Of a stretch of DNA of 42,956 nucleotides, positions 25,181 to 33,221 are shown one piece after another. Position numbers and translations under genes: made by a program. The number at the start of each line of letters is the position of its first letter. Position 1 is the stretch's first letter. The stretch lies in the NCBI RefSeq assembly GCF_000685315.1, contig NZ_ARYM01000027.1:1-42956 (forward strand), written 5' to 3'. Origin of the DNA: Hyphomonas polymorpha PS728. GTDB taxonomy: Bacteria > Pseudomonadota > Alphaproteobacteria > Caulobacterales > Hyphomonadaceae. The notes beneath the pieces were generated by a model. It did no database searches. It was not told where the DNA came from and saw nothing but the letters and a program-made list of their open reading frames with translations.

Positions 25181-26818
25181 TCATGCAAGGGTGCGCAGCG
25201 CTTCATAGGCGGGCAGCGTCAGGAAATCGGCGAGGTCTTCGGAAGTTGCGGTATTTGTGAAGATTTCGGCGGCGATGTCATAGCGGCCCGCCTTGAAGCC
25301 ATTGTGGCCGAGGGCATCACGGACCTTGCCGAGTTCATCGGCGAGGATTTCCTCGAACCACTCCTTCGTGAAGGTGCGGGCGGCGCCATCGGCGGCCTTG
25401 ACCTGCGCGCCATGATAAATCCACTGCCAGATCTGGCTGCGGGAAATCTCGGCGGTGGCGGCATCTTCCATCAGGTTGTGGATCGGCACGGCGCCGCGGC
25501 CGTTCAGCCATGCAGCGGTGTATTCGATGCCGACGGACACATTTGTGCGCACGCCAGCTTCGGTGATTTCGCCGGTGTGCGGCGTCAGCAGCGATTTCTG
25601 GCTGATCGGCGGGAAGCAGCGCTGACCGAGCACCTGGTTGCCGAGCGGCATATGCTCGTTGAATACTTCCATGGCGACCGGGACAAGCGCCGGGTGGGCC
25701 ACCCATGTGCCATCATGGCCATTCTTCACTTCACGGAGCTTGTCCGCGCGGACCTTGGCGAAGGCAGCGTCATTGGCCGCTTCATCATTCTTCACCGGGA
25801 TCTGCGCGGCCATGCCGCCCATGGCATGGGCCCGGCGCCGGTGGCAGGTCTTGATGAGAAGCAGCGAATAGGCATTGAGGAAGGCCCGGTCCATGCCCAC
25901 CTGCGCGCGGTCCGGCAGCACGAAATCCGGGTTCTTCCGCAGGGTCTTGATGTAGGAGAAGATGTAATCCCAGCGGCCGCAATTGAGGCCCGCGATGTGG
26001 CGGCGCAGCTCGTAAAGGATCTCATCCATCTCGAAGGCGGCGGGTAATGTCTCGATGAGAACAGTTGCCTTGATCGAGCCGGTGGGGATGCCGATTTCGC
26101 CTTGTGCGTACTCGAACACTTCGTCCCAGAGGCGGGCTTCCAGATGGCTCTCCATCTTCGGGAGATAGTAGAACGGGCCGATACCGGCATCGAACAGCAT
26201 CTTGCCGTTATGATAGAAGTGCAGGCCGAAATCGAACAGGCTGGCCGAGACCGGGCGGCCATCGACGAGGACATGCGCCTCTTCCATATGCCAGCCGCGC
26301 GGGCGGACGATCATGACGGCGACTTTATCATTCAGCGCGTAGGATTTGCCCGACGCAGTATCCGTATAGGCCAGCTTGCCGCGGGCGAAGTCCTGCATGT
26401 TGACCTGGCCGTCGATCATGTTGGCAAAGGTCGGCGAGGAAGCGTCCTCGAAATCGGCCATGAACATTTTCGCGCCGGAGTTCAGCGCGTTGATCATCAT
26501 CTTGCGGTCAACCGGACCCGTGATCTCGACCGAACGATCGAGCAGAACGGACGGAACCGGATCGACTTCCCAATGACCGTTGCGGATAGCCTTTGTCTCG
26601 GGCAGGAAATCGGGCAGTTCGCCAGCATCAAACCGGGCCTGGCGTTCCTTCCGCAGGCTGAGAAGCTCACGGCGGCGGGCACCAAAGCGGCGCTCCAGGG
26701 CCTCGATGAAGGCCAGCGCCTGCGGGGTCAGCACGCGGTCTACCCCGGCGGCCTTGCCCTTCACTTCGATCTTCGCGCGAGCTGCGGAAGGCTGTTCAAG
26801 TGTGGCAGCGATGGACAT
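25181..26818 (-). CDS. aceB: Malate synthase A
   Basis: The 545-residue protein is the usual size for the A isoform, which condenses glyoxylate with acetyl-CoA to give malate. The family signature RRHIAGLNCGRWDYIFS lies at about 272-288. MIVRPRGWHMEEAHV (about 169-183) carries the catalytic arginine, ADFEDASSP (121-129) is conserved, and the C-terminal half has VGIEYTAAWLNGRGAVPIHNLMEDAATAEISRSQIWQW. AGGGAG lies 8 bases upstream of the ATG, the same arrangement as in aceA. The gene leads the operon and diverges from the ScfR/RamB-like regulator, with candidate operator repeats in between. Carbon-source control through that regulator is likely. Confidence 0.96.
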   Translation of the reverse strand: MSIAATLEQPSAARAKIEVKGKAAGVDRVLTPQALAFIEALERRFGARRRELLSLRKERQARFDAGELPDFLPETKAIRNGHWEVDPVPSVLLDRSVEITGPVDRKMMINALNSGAKMFMADFEDASSPTFANMIDGQVNMQDFARGKLAYTDTASGKSYALNDKVAVMIVRPRGWHMEEAHVLVDGRPVSASLFDFGLHFYHNGKMLFDAGIGPFYYLPKMESHLEARLWDEVFEYAQGEIGIPTGSIKATVLIETLPAAFEMDEILYELRRHIAGLNCGRWDYIFSYIKTLRKNPDFVLPDRAQVGMDRAFLNAYSLLLIKTCHRRRAHAMGGMAAQIPVKNDEAANDAAFAKVRADKLREVKNGHDGTWVAHPALVPVAMEVFNEHMPLGNQVLGQRCFPPISQKSLLTPHTGEITEAGVRTNVSVGIEYTAAWLNGRGAVPIHNLMEDAATAEISRSQIWQWIYHGAQVKAADGAARTFTKEWFEEILADELGKVRDALGHNGFKAGRYDIAAEIFTNTATSEDLADFLTLPAYEALRTLA

Positions 26819-26912
26819 GGCCGGTTCTCCCTGGGTGTCTTAATTCTTGACACAACCATATTTACAGATCGCCGAAGGATCGAGTACCTTTCTGTTTCCA
26901 TTGGGTTTTTAT

Positions 26913-26959
26913 GTTTACGTTGTAACAAGAACCCTGTGTGACTTGTAACTTTTGTAAAC
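26913..26959. promoter_or_regulatory. TTGTAAC repeats between aceBA and its likely regulator
   Basis: TTGTAAC occurs at 26920-26926 and 26943-26949, with the variant TTGTAAAC at 26952-26959. The first copy also forms an inverted repeat with GTTTAC (26913-26918). A further TTTACAG lies at 26861. The AT-rich repeats stand out from the GC-rich surroundings and resemble the TTTGC/GCAAA-like sites of RamB/ScfR-type regulators. They sit close to the regulator start, consistent with autoregulation and control of aceB. Confidence 0.55.
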
Positions 26960-26975
26960 TTAGCCGGAGTACCTG

Positions 26976-28415
26976 ATGGCCGAGCGCAAGGAAAAAACCC
27001 TTATCGGCCCGCGTATTCGGCGGCTGCGGCGCACGCTGGGCATCACCCAGGCGCAGATGGCCGAAGACCTTGGCGTGTCGGCAAGTTACATCAACCTGAT
27101 CGAGGGCAACCAGCGCCCGATCAGCGCCAACCTCCTGTTAACTCTGGCGCGGGTTTACGATTTTGACATTTCCGATGTGGGCGGGATGGGCGATGCGCGG
27201 CTCGTATCGGAGCTGATGGAGGTCATCCGCGATCCGGTGCTGGAGGCTGGCCAGGTCGGCAAGAATGATGTCGAGGATATCGTCAATGCGAGCCCGGACA
27301 TCGCGCGCGCCTTTGTACATCTCTATGACAAATACCGCGAACTGGCGCTGCGCACCTATTCGGACAATAATCCACTAACGGACCGGGAGAAGGTGGAGCT
27401 TCTGGAAGAGTCTGCACGCAGCGTGGAATCCGTGCGCCAGATGTTACAGGACTACCGGAACTATTTCCCGGAGCTGGACGAGGCAGCGGAAGCCTTTTCG
27501 GCGGAGCTATCGACCATACATGAAGATCCGTATGCAGCCATGATCCAGCGGCTGAAGGGTCAGCATGGGCTGCGCGTGCGAGTGGTTCCGTATGACATCA
27601 TGCCCAACACGCTGCGCTATTATGACCGGCACAAGCGCGGGATTGATCTTTCCGAACTGTTGCCCCAGTCGGGCCGGCGGTTCCAGCTTGCCTTCCAGCT
27701 CGGGATGCTGGAATTCGGGGAGCTCATAGATTCCTATGTGATGAAGGCCGGCTTTACAGACCGGGACGCCATCGGTCTGGCCCGCGTCAGCCTGGCCAAC
27801 TATTTCGCCGCCGCCGTGCTGATGCCCTATCATTCCTTCCTGCGCGAAGCGGAGAAGACGAAATATGATGTGCAACTGCTCAGCCACCGTTTCAATACGA
27901 GCTTCGAGCAGACGGCCCACCGCCTGACGACGCTGCAGAAGCCGGATGCCCGCGGCATTCCCTTCTTCTTCGTGCGTATCGACACGGCGGGGAATGTTTC
28001 CAAACGCTTCAGCGCGGGGCGGTTCCATTTTTCGAAGTTTGGCGGCGCCTGCCCGCTCTGGAACATTCATGAATGCTTCGAATCGCCAGGCCGTATCCGT
28101 ACCCAGATCATCCAGATGCCGGATGATACGACTTATTTCTCCATCGCCCGCACGATCACCCGCACCGATGGCTTCTATGACAAGCCGGGCCCGAAGCTGG
28201 CCATCGGGCTTGGCTGTGACATCGCCTATGCAAAACGCCTCGTCTACGCGGCCGACCATAATCTGGAAAAGGCCGAGCCGACCCCCATCGGCGTCAACTG
28301 CTACCTTTGCGAGCGGCAGAACTGCGCCTCTCGCGCCCATGCCCCGCTGAGCCGCAAGCTGGTTTTCGACGAACGCGCCCGCGGCATCTCACTCTACCGC
28401 TTCCAGGATGATTAG
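26976..28415 (+). CDS. ScfR/RamB-type XRE regulator of acyl/acetate metabolism
   Basis: The 479-residue protein has an N-terminal XRE helix-turn-helix (about 12-66; GITQAQMAEDLGVSASYINLIEGNQRPIS), a central IrrE/ImmA-like domain and a C-terminal DUF2083-type domain. The peptidase-like helix reads RFQLAFQLGMLEF instead of the HExxH zinc motif, so it should be a sensor and not a protease, as is usual in this family. The end has conserved cysteines (GGACPLWNIHECF, NCYLCERQNC) that could bind metal or a cluster. Relatives (ScfR, RamB, PrpC/AceA regulators) respond to short-chain acyl-CoA and control glyoxylate or methylcitrate genes. Divergent placement from aceBA supports that here. Its stop overlaps the convergent phosphodiesterase gene. 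Confidence 0.9.
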   Translation: MAERKEKTLIGPRIRRLRRTLGITQAQMAEDLGVSASYINLIEGNQRPISANLLLTLARVYDFDISDVGGMGDARLVSELMEVIRDPVLEAGQVGKNDVEDIVNASPDIARAFVHLYDKYRELALRTYSDNNPLTDREKVELLEESARSVESVRQMLQDYRNYFPELDEAAEAFSAELSTIHEDPYAAMIQRLKGQHGLRVRVVPYDIMPNTLRYYDRHKRGIDLSELLPQSGRRFQLAFQLGMLEFGELIDSYVMKAGFTDRDAIGLARVSLANYFAAAVLMPYHSFLREAEKTKYDVQLLSHRFNTSFEQTAHRLTTLQKPDARGIPFFFVRIDTAGNVSKRFSAGRFHFSKFGGACPLWNIHECFESPGRIRTQIIQMPDDTTYFSIARTITRTDGFYDKPGPKLAIGLGCDIAYAKRLVYAADHNLEKAEPTPIGVNCYLCERQNCASRAHAPLSRKLVFDERARGISLYRFQDD

Positions 28416-29350
28416 GGCGTCACGCAAGCTTTGGCGCGTGCGACCCCCGGCAGGACAGCCGCCACTTCCCGCACACGGTCCGTTGCAACAAGTTGCACGC
28501 CTTGCGTGATGCGGCGATAAAGCGTGTCGTCGCCCAGCATCCGGATCCGGCTGTCCCAGGATCCCGTCCACCAGCCAAGCGGCGCAAAGGCGGACTCAAC
28601 GCCTTCGGCCGCCAGCGCCGCATAGAAATCCGGGTTCGGAACTTCCGTACCGCCCCAGGAGAGGATGTGGGAGAGATCGACACCGGCTTCGCGCAGCGTG
28701 GCGAGGTCTTCAAGCTTCTCTATCGGCGTCACGATCATCGCTTCGGGCGCAAGCCGATAGACAAGGGCTGCGTCCTCCAGCGAGTAAGTGGCGAAGACGA
28801 CGCGGGCAAACGCATTCTGCGTCCTCACCGCATCCACCAGATCCTCATAGGTTGTTTCCGCCTTGCGATCGAGCGCAAGCAGAGCGCGCCCTTCGCTCCA
28901 GCTTAGCGTGTCCGTCAGCGTCGGAATCCGGAACTGCGTGAGGGTTCCGTCATTGTCCACGAGGAAAAGTTCGCGCAGCCGCTCGAATGTCATGCCGCGC
29001 ACCTCGCCCTCTCCGTCGGTGGTCCGCGCGAGGGTGTCATCATGCATCAGGACGAGGACGCCATCGGCGCTTTTCTGGACGTCCACCTCCAGCAGGGCGG
29101 GCACTTCCGAAACCGTGTGGGCAAAGGTTTCCAGCGCATTCTCGGGATAGCCCGGCACCGGACCGCCCCGATGGCCGCTGATAATCACGGCGTCGTTCTC
29201 GCGCAGGCAGTCGAAAAAGCCCGGCATATCGCCCGCCGCCGATACCAGGGGGAAGGACACCGGTCCGGCCGGCGCCTCAGGCGCATCCGGGGCGCTGACG
29301 CAGGCGGCAAGCAGGCTGGCGCTGGCCAGAAGAAGGCTGTTCCTGAACAT
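28412..29350 (-). CDS. Glycerophosphodiester phosphodiesterase lipoprotein
   Basis: The 312-residue protein is a GDPD-family enzyme that releases alcohols and glycerol 3-phosphate from glycerophosphodiesters. Motifs are ISGHRGG, PENALETF, LLEVDVQKSADGVLVLMHDDTLARTTDG, containing the metal and catalytic residues, and a later LLALDRK. The signal sequence MFRNSLLLASASLLAAC has a lipobox, so it is membrane-anchored outside the cytoplasm. The start is MFRN, with GAGGG 7 bases upstream, rather than the longer open frame. It follows the TonB receptor gene by 10 bases in the same operon. Its stop codon overlaps that of the regulator on the other strand. Confidence 0.9.
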   Translation of the reverse strand: MFRNSLLLASASLLAACVSAPDAPEAPAGPVSFPLVSAAGDMPGFFDCLRENDAVIISGHRGGPVPGYPENALETFAHTVSEVPALLEVDVQKSADGVLVLMHDDTLARTTDGEGEVRGMTFERLRELFLVDNDGTLTQFRIPTLTDTLSWSEGRALLALDRKAETTYEDLVDAVRTQNAFARVVFATYSLEDAALVYRLAPEAMIVTPIEKLEDLATLREAGVDLSHILSWGGTEVPNPDFYAALAAEGVESAFAPLGWWTGSWDSRIRMLGDDTLYRRITQGVQLVATDRVREVAAVLPGVARAKACVTP

Positions 29351-29360
29351 GATCATTCCC

Positions 29361-31310
29361 TCAATAGCGGACCGAAAGGCGAAGCTGAGCGGTGCGGCCA
29401 TAGGTCGAGTCGCCCAGTTTCTCCTCATAGAACTTGTCGGTAATATTGTGGATCTTCGCAGCCAGACTCACCCGGTCGGTCACATCCCACACGGCAGAAA
29501 CGCTATAGAGCGAATAGCCGGGCATGACATAGCTGCTCGGATAATCGCTGAAAAATTCGTCGCGCCAGTAGCCATCCACAGTAAGCGCCAGCTTGCTCAT
29601 GGGACGGACAGTGACAGCAGCACTGGCTTCATGTTTGGGGCGGCCAAAAAGCTGTGTACCCACGGAACGCTGTGAGACATCCAGATAGGTATAGGCGCCG
29701 CGCAGATCGATCCAGGACGCAGGCGACACACGCAGATCAAGCTCGACGCCAGACATATCGACAGGGCTCTGAATATTCTGCGGGGAAGACTTTCCCGTCA
29801 GCGGGTTGAAGATAGAGAAGATGCCGTCATCGGCAACACCGTCGAAATAGGTAACGCTCCAGCCTGCCAGGCCGCTCTCCAGGCGCTGATCAATGCCGAT
29901 GTCCGCCATCCAGCTGGACTCCGGCTGGAGGTCCGGGTTGCCTTCATAGGTCGCTGACGAGCCGAGCAGCTGGCGCAGGCCGGGGGCTTCGGCCCCTTCA
30001 CCATATGACGCGCGCAGTTTCGTATCGATGCCGGGAAGGTCAAACGCATCCGGCAGGTTGTAGGCGGCCGTCAGGCGGTGGGTGAATTCACCCCCGAATT
30101 TCTCATTGTCGTCATAGCGCGCCGCGCCGGAAAGGAAGAGGCCCTTGAGAACTTCAAAATTCACCTCGGCAAAGGCTGCCGTGTTGGAGATGCCATCATC
30201 GATCAGCGCATAGCCCGCGCCGACGGGTTGTTCGAACACGGCCTGTTCATCGCGGTACTCGGCCCCGCCTACGAAGGTCATGCGCTCGGCCGGCCGCCAG
30301 GTGGCGTAGTAGATGCCCTCAACGGTGCGGCCTTCGCTTTCCTGCTCCGTACCCGGCGCGGTGTAGACATCCTGCAGATCGACAATGGACACTTGCGCTG
30401 TGTGATCCAGCTTGCCGTCAAAGGTCTTCCAGACGCCCTTGACCGCGCCGAAGAGTTGTTGGCTTTCATTCTGCCCTTCGCTGTCCTGAAAAAGATATGC
30501 CGGCAGCCCCAAAGGATTGTTCGCCGGCAGATAATTGGCGTCGATCTCGTTCATCGCATCGGTATAACGCACCCATGCGCTCAGCTCGGTATTTGTGGTT
30601 GGCCGCACTTCTCCGCGCAGTTGCGCTGTGAAGTTCTCATAGCCATCACGCTCGACATTGCCCGGCGGGCGGCTGGAGAGCGAGATACCTGCCGTGTCAT
30701 AATAGGAAAGGCTGCCGGACACGCCGTATGTGTCGTTGCCCTGCTGGGCGCCAGCGGTCAGCTCATAGGTGCTGTTGTCGCCAACCATCGCAGAGCCACG
30801 CACTTCCAGAGGCCCATTCGGACGCTTGGTGATTACGTTGATGACACCGGCCACAGCATCGGCCCCGTAGACGCCCGATTGCGGCCCGCGCAGAACTTCC
30901 ACGCGCTCGACATTGTCCAGGAAAAGGTGGTCAATACCGAACTGGTTGTCCGCTTCGGAGGGATTGTTGACCTTCACGCCATCAATCAGCACAAGAACAT
31001 GCTTGGTGGTGAAGCCCCGCATCCGGACCTGCGTGTTTTGCCCCACCCCGCCCGAGCGGGTGATCGCAACGCCGGGAATACGCTCCAGCGCCTCGTCAAG
31101 CGTTGCCAGCTGCTGCAATTCGATCTCGGCGGCATCGAGAATGCTGATGGCGTCGCCCATCTGACTGACGGGAACTGCAGAGCGGGAAGATGAAACGATA
31201 ACCTGCTCCATTTTCAGCGCCTCCCCCTCCTGGGCCCAGGCGAGGCCGTGAGACAGGGTTGAAACAGACAAGGCGCATAGAAGCGATGTTCGGAAGGAAA
31301 AGGCAGACAT
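29361..31310 (-). CDS. TonB-dependent receptor (BtuB/CirA-like), partner of the phosphodiesterase
   Basis: The 649-residue receptor has a signal peptide (to about residue 26), a TonB-box-like MEQVIVSSSR, plug motifs TLDEALERIPGVAI, VRMRGFTTKHVLVLIDGVKVN and VEVLRGPQSGVYGADAVAGVINVITKRP, and an aromatic last residue (RLSVRY). The length and plug resemble BtuB, but no cobalamin riboswitch or B12 box was seen upstream, so vitamin B12 is not supported. Linkage to a secreted phosphodiesterase suggests uptake of a glycerophosphodiester, phospholipid head group or another phosphate source. That link is inference from operon structure. The ligand cannot be read from the sequence. Confidence 0.85.
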   Translation of the reverse strand: MSAFSFRTSLLCALSVSTLSHGLAWAQEGEALKMEQVIVSSSRSAVPVSQMGDAISILDAAEIELQQLATLDEALERIPGVAITRSGGVGQNTQVRMRGFTTKHVLVLIDGVKVNNPSEADNQFGIDHLFLDNVERVEVLRGPQSGVYGADAVAGVINVITKRPNGPLEVRGSAMVGDNSTYELTAGAQQGNDTYGVSGSLSYYDTAGISLSSRPPGNVERDGYENFTAQLRGEVRPTTNTELSAWVRYTDAMNEIDANYLPANNPLGLPAYLFQDSEGQNESQQLFGAVKGVWKTFDGKLDHTAQVSIVDLQDVYTAPGTEQESEGRTVEGIYYATWRPAERMTFVGGAEYRDEQAVFEQPVGAGYALIDDGISNTAAFAEVNFEVLKGLFLSGAARYDDNEKFGGEFTHRLTAAYNLPDAFDLPGIDTKLRASYGEGAEAPGLRQLLGSSATYEGNPDLQPESSWMADIGIDQRLESGLAGWSVTYFDGVADDGIFSIFNPLTGKSSPQNIQSPVDMSGVELDLRVSPASWIDLRGAYTYLDVSQRSVGTQLFGRPKHEASAAVTVRPMSKLALTVDGYWRDEFFSDYPSSYVMPGYSLYSVSAVWDVTDRVSLAAKIHNITDKFYEEKLGDSTYGRTAQLRLSVRY

Positions 31311-31450
31311 GGTTGATACCCCAGAAGCTGAATTTCTGAGGTGCCGATTACAGGGGCGGCGCGACGGTGATTTTGCATTTGCGTGAACAATCCATAATCG
31401 CGGCGCCTCAAATCACCTGACCGTCACAAAAATGATTACGGGAGCGGATA

Positions 31451-31534
31451 ATGTCCTCTGACTGGGACCGCGTGAATATATCTGGCCGGGGTGACCGATG
31501 GAGAGGCTTCAGCAGACTGGTTGGGCCGGAATGA
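31451..31534 (+). other. Short upstream ORF overlapping the XRE gene start
   Basis: An ATG preceded by GGGAG at 6-7 bases opens a 27-residue frame (MSSDWDRVNISGRGDRWRGF...). Its stop TGA overlaps an in-frame ATG of the XRE gene (ATGA at 31531-31534). The ribosome site is better than that of either XRE start. It could be a leader that couples or tunes translation of the regulator. Confidence 0.4.
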
Positions 31535-32115
31535 TCATCAATCTGCGCCGCAGTCAGGGATTATCCCAGCGGGCGCTGGCAAATCTTCTGGAAGTTGACC
31601 AGACAAGCGTGTCACGCTGGGAGCGCGGCGCCGGGCTTCCCAGCGCAAAACTGCGCCGCCGGATGCGTGACATGATGCGTCAAAATCCTGCCAATAAACT
31701 TGATACTCTCGCAAAACTCCGGGTGCAGATGTCGGACTGGCCATCCACCTTGTTGCGGCAGGGCGCCATTCTTCTCGAGATGAGCCGCAGGGTCCCTGCC
31801 GAAGTTTCGGTGGAAAAGCTGCTGAAGGGCAAAAGCCTCTACGGCCAGTTCGGCGAGGAGGCTGACGAGCAGGTATTCGCCTGGGAGCGTTCAGGAATTT
31901 TCTCAGGCGAACTCGCCATGACGGTGTCCCTGAACCGGATCGTCACCCCCTCCGGCCCGGTTTACTTCCGCGGCATGGATACGCCGCACATTTGCTCTGG
32001 CGGGGAGATATGGTGCCTGTGCGAAATCCGCCGGCTGAGCGAGGATGAATACGAGACCTCGCTGCGCCAGATGGGCGGCGCGTTGATGTCGATCCCATTT
32101 GACGAGCTTGGCTGA
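31498..32115 (+). CDS. XRE-family transcriptional regulator with unknown C-terminal domain
   Basis: The 205-residue protein has an XRE helix-turn-helix near residues 12-60 (MIINLRRSQGLSQRALANLLEVDQTSVSRWERGAGLPS). A basic linker RRRMRDMMRQNP and a C-terminal domain of about 120 residues follow (VPAEVSVEKLLKGKSLYGQFGEEADEQVFAWERSGIF, then SGPVYFRGMDTPHICSGGEIWCLCEIRRL). I do not recognise that domain; its strand pattern might be PAS-like. Two starts are possible: ATG at 31498, preceded only by GGGG, or ATG at 31531, which overlaps the stop of a short upstream ORF. The gene diverges from the TonB receptor and ends 8 bases from the receiver gene. Confidence 0.8.
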   Translation: MERLQQTGWAGMIINLRRSQGLSQRALANLLEVDQTSVSRWERGAGLPSAKLRRRMRDMMRQNPANKLDTLAKLRVQMSDWPSTLLRQGAILLEMSRRVPAEVSVEKLLKGKSLYGQFGEEADEQVFAWERSGIFSGELAMTVSLNRIVTPSGPVYFRGMDTPHICSGGEIWCLCEIRRLSEDEYETSLRQMGGALMSIPFDELG

Positions 32116-32123
32116 ACCGCGCC

Positions 32124-32519
32124 TCACCCTGGAAGGATGTCGCGCAGGACGCGGACGAGGGACGTGTCCATCATCGGTTTACGGACGAGCGCAATAAAGC
32201 CAGCCCGGTGGGCGGAGGCTTCCAGCGTGGGAAGCTCCCAGCCGGAAATCATGATGGCGGGTGTATCGATGCCCTTCTCCCGCAAGGCGGAGAGCAGGGC
32301 AAACCCATCCATGCCATCAAGCTTCAGGTCGATCACGAAACAGTCAAAATCGCCCGGCTTTACATCCACCAGCAACTCGTCTGCCCCGTTGAACGTGTCC
32401 ACGGAGAAGCCCCGCGCGCCCAGAAGCAGGCGCAGGGACTGACGCACCGCAGGGCTGTCATCGACAACGGCGATGCGGCGGGGGGGATGAACTGGCAAAG
32501 ACTTTGCGGTGGCGCTCAC
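32124..32519 (-). CDS. Receiver-only response regulator
   Basis: The product is one CheY-like receiver domain of about 131 residues without an output domain. The acidic pair is in IAVVDDSPAV, the phospho-acceptor Asp in CFVIDLKLDGMDG (Asp64 from the chosen start), the Thr/Ser switch position is MISGWEL and the conserved lysine is in LVRKPM. I use GTG at 32519 because GGAGAG lies 6 bases upstream; GTG at 32534 is possible. It follows fixJ by 85 bases on the same strand. In other alphaproteobacteria, single receivers near FixLJ (FixT-like or phosphate sinks) modulate the kinase; FixT itself is usually of similar size. That role is inferred from context. Confidence 0.85.
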   Translation of the reverse strand: MSATAKSLPVHPPRRIAVVDDSPAVRQSLRLLLGARGFSVDTFNGADELLVDVKPGDFDCFVIDLKLDGMDGFALLSALREKGIDTPAIMISGWELPTLEASAHRAGFIALVRKPMMDTSLVRVLRDILPG

Positions 32520-32603
32520 ATCACTCTCCGGCACTCCGGGAGCTTGGAACCTGCACGGAATTCCCTCAGCAGTCTGTAGGTAGAAGCCCCTAAAAGCTGC
32601 TGT

Positions 32604-33221
32604 TTATTCAATGCCGAAGCCCGCAGCGAAGGCGATTCGCAGAACGGTTGAAAGATTAGACGCGCCCATCTTTTCCATCACATTCGCCCGGTGAATCTCA
32701 ACCGTACGCGGTGAAATATCCAGCGAGATGGCAATCTCCTTATTGGTCTGGCCATCGACCAGACCCAGCAGGACTTCCTTCTCGCGCGCCGTGAGATGTT
32801 CGATCAGGCCCCGGGCCTCGTCGGCCAGCACCTCTTCCTTGCGGCGCGCCTCCAGACGCTCGAAAGCGCGGGTCAGGGCCTCGACCAGCGTCTGCTTGGC
32901 ATAAGGCTTTTCAACGAAGTCTACAGCGCCGGCCTTCATCGCGCGAACGGCCACGGCGACATCGCCATGCCCGGTCAGGACGATCACCGGCATCGCCACA
33001 CCGCGCTCATTGAGAACTTCCTGCACCTGCAGCCCGTCCATCTTGGGCATCTGCACGTCCAGCAGGATGCAGCCCTTCTCGGCCTCCTCAACCTGGTCAA
33101 GGAAGGTGACGCCATCGACATAGGTTTTCACGCGGAATCCGGCATGACGCAGCATGAAGCTCGCCGAATGGCGGATGGCTTCATCATCATCGACAAGATG
33201 GATAAGGCGAGTATCTGTCAT
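32604..33221 (-). CDS. fixJ: FixJ-type response regulator
   Basis: The 205-residue protein joins a receiver domain (1-120; DDD at 11-13, phospho-acceptor Asp55 in CILLDVQMPKMDG, Thr in VLTGHGDV, Lys105 in FVEKPY) to a LuxR-type helix-turn-helix (about 140-200; LTAREKEVLLGLVDGQTNKEIAISLDISPRTVEIHRANVMEKM). The receiver-linker-HTH layout and length are those of FixJ, the partner of FixL. Phosphorylated FixJ activates micro-oxic genes, often via fixK. Its start overlaps the fixL stop (ATGA), so kinase and regulator are cotranslated. The cbb3 operon lies 1.7 kb away on the other strand and is the obvious target. No fixK gene is in the window. Confidence 0.92.
   Translation of the reverse strand: MTDTRLIHLVDDDEAIRHSASFMLRHAGFRVKTYVDGVTFLDQVEEAEKGCILLDVQMPKMDGLQVQEVLNERGVAMPVIVLTGHGDVAVAVRAMKAGAVDFVEKPYAKQTLVEALTRAFERLEARRKEEVLADEARGLIEHLTAREKEVLLGLVDGQTNKEIAISLDISPRTVEIHRANVMEKMGASNLSTVLRIAFAAGFGIE

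Noticed and set aside
29361..31497. Cobalamin riboswitch upstream of the BtuB-like receptor
   Set aside because: No B12-box-like GCCACTG element or extended structured leader was found in the 187 bases upstream of the receptor.
32535..32603. Terminator between fixJ and the receiver gene
   Set aside because: CAGCAG and CTGCTG are far apart with a long unpaired loop and no T tract.
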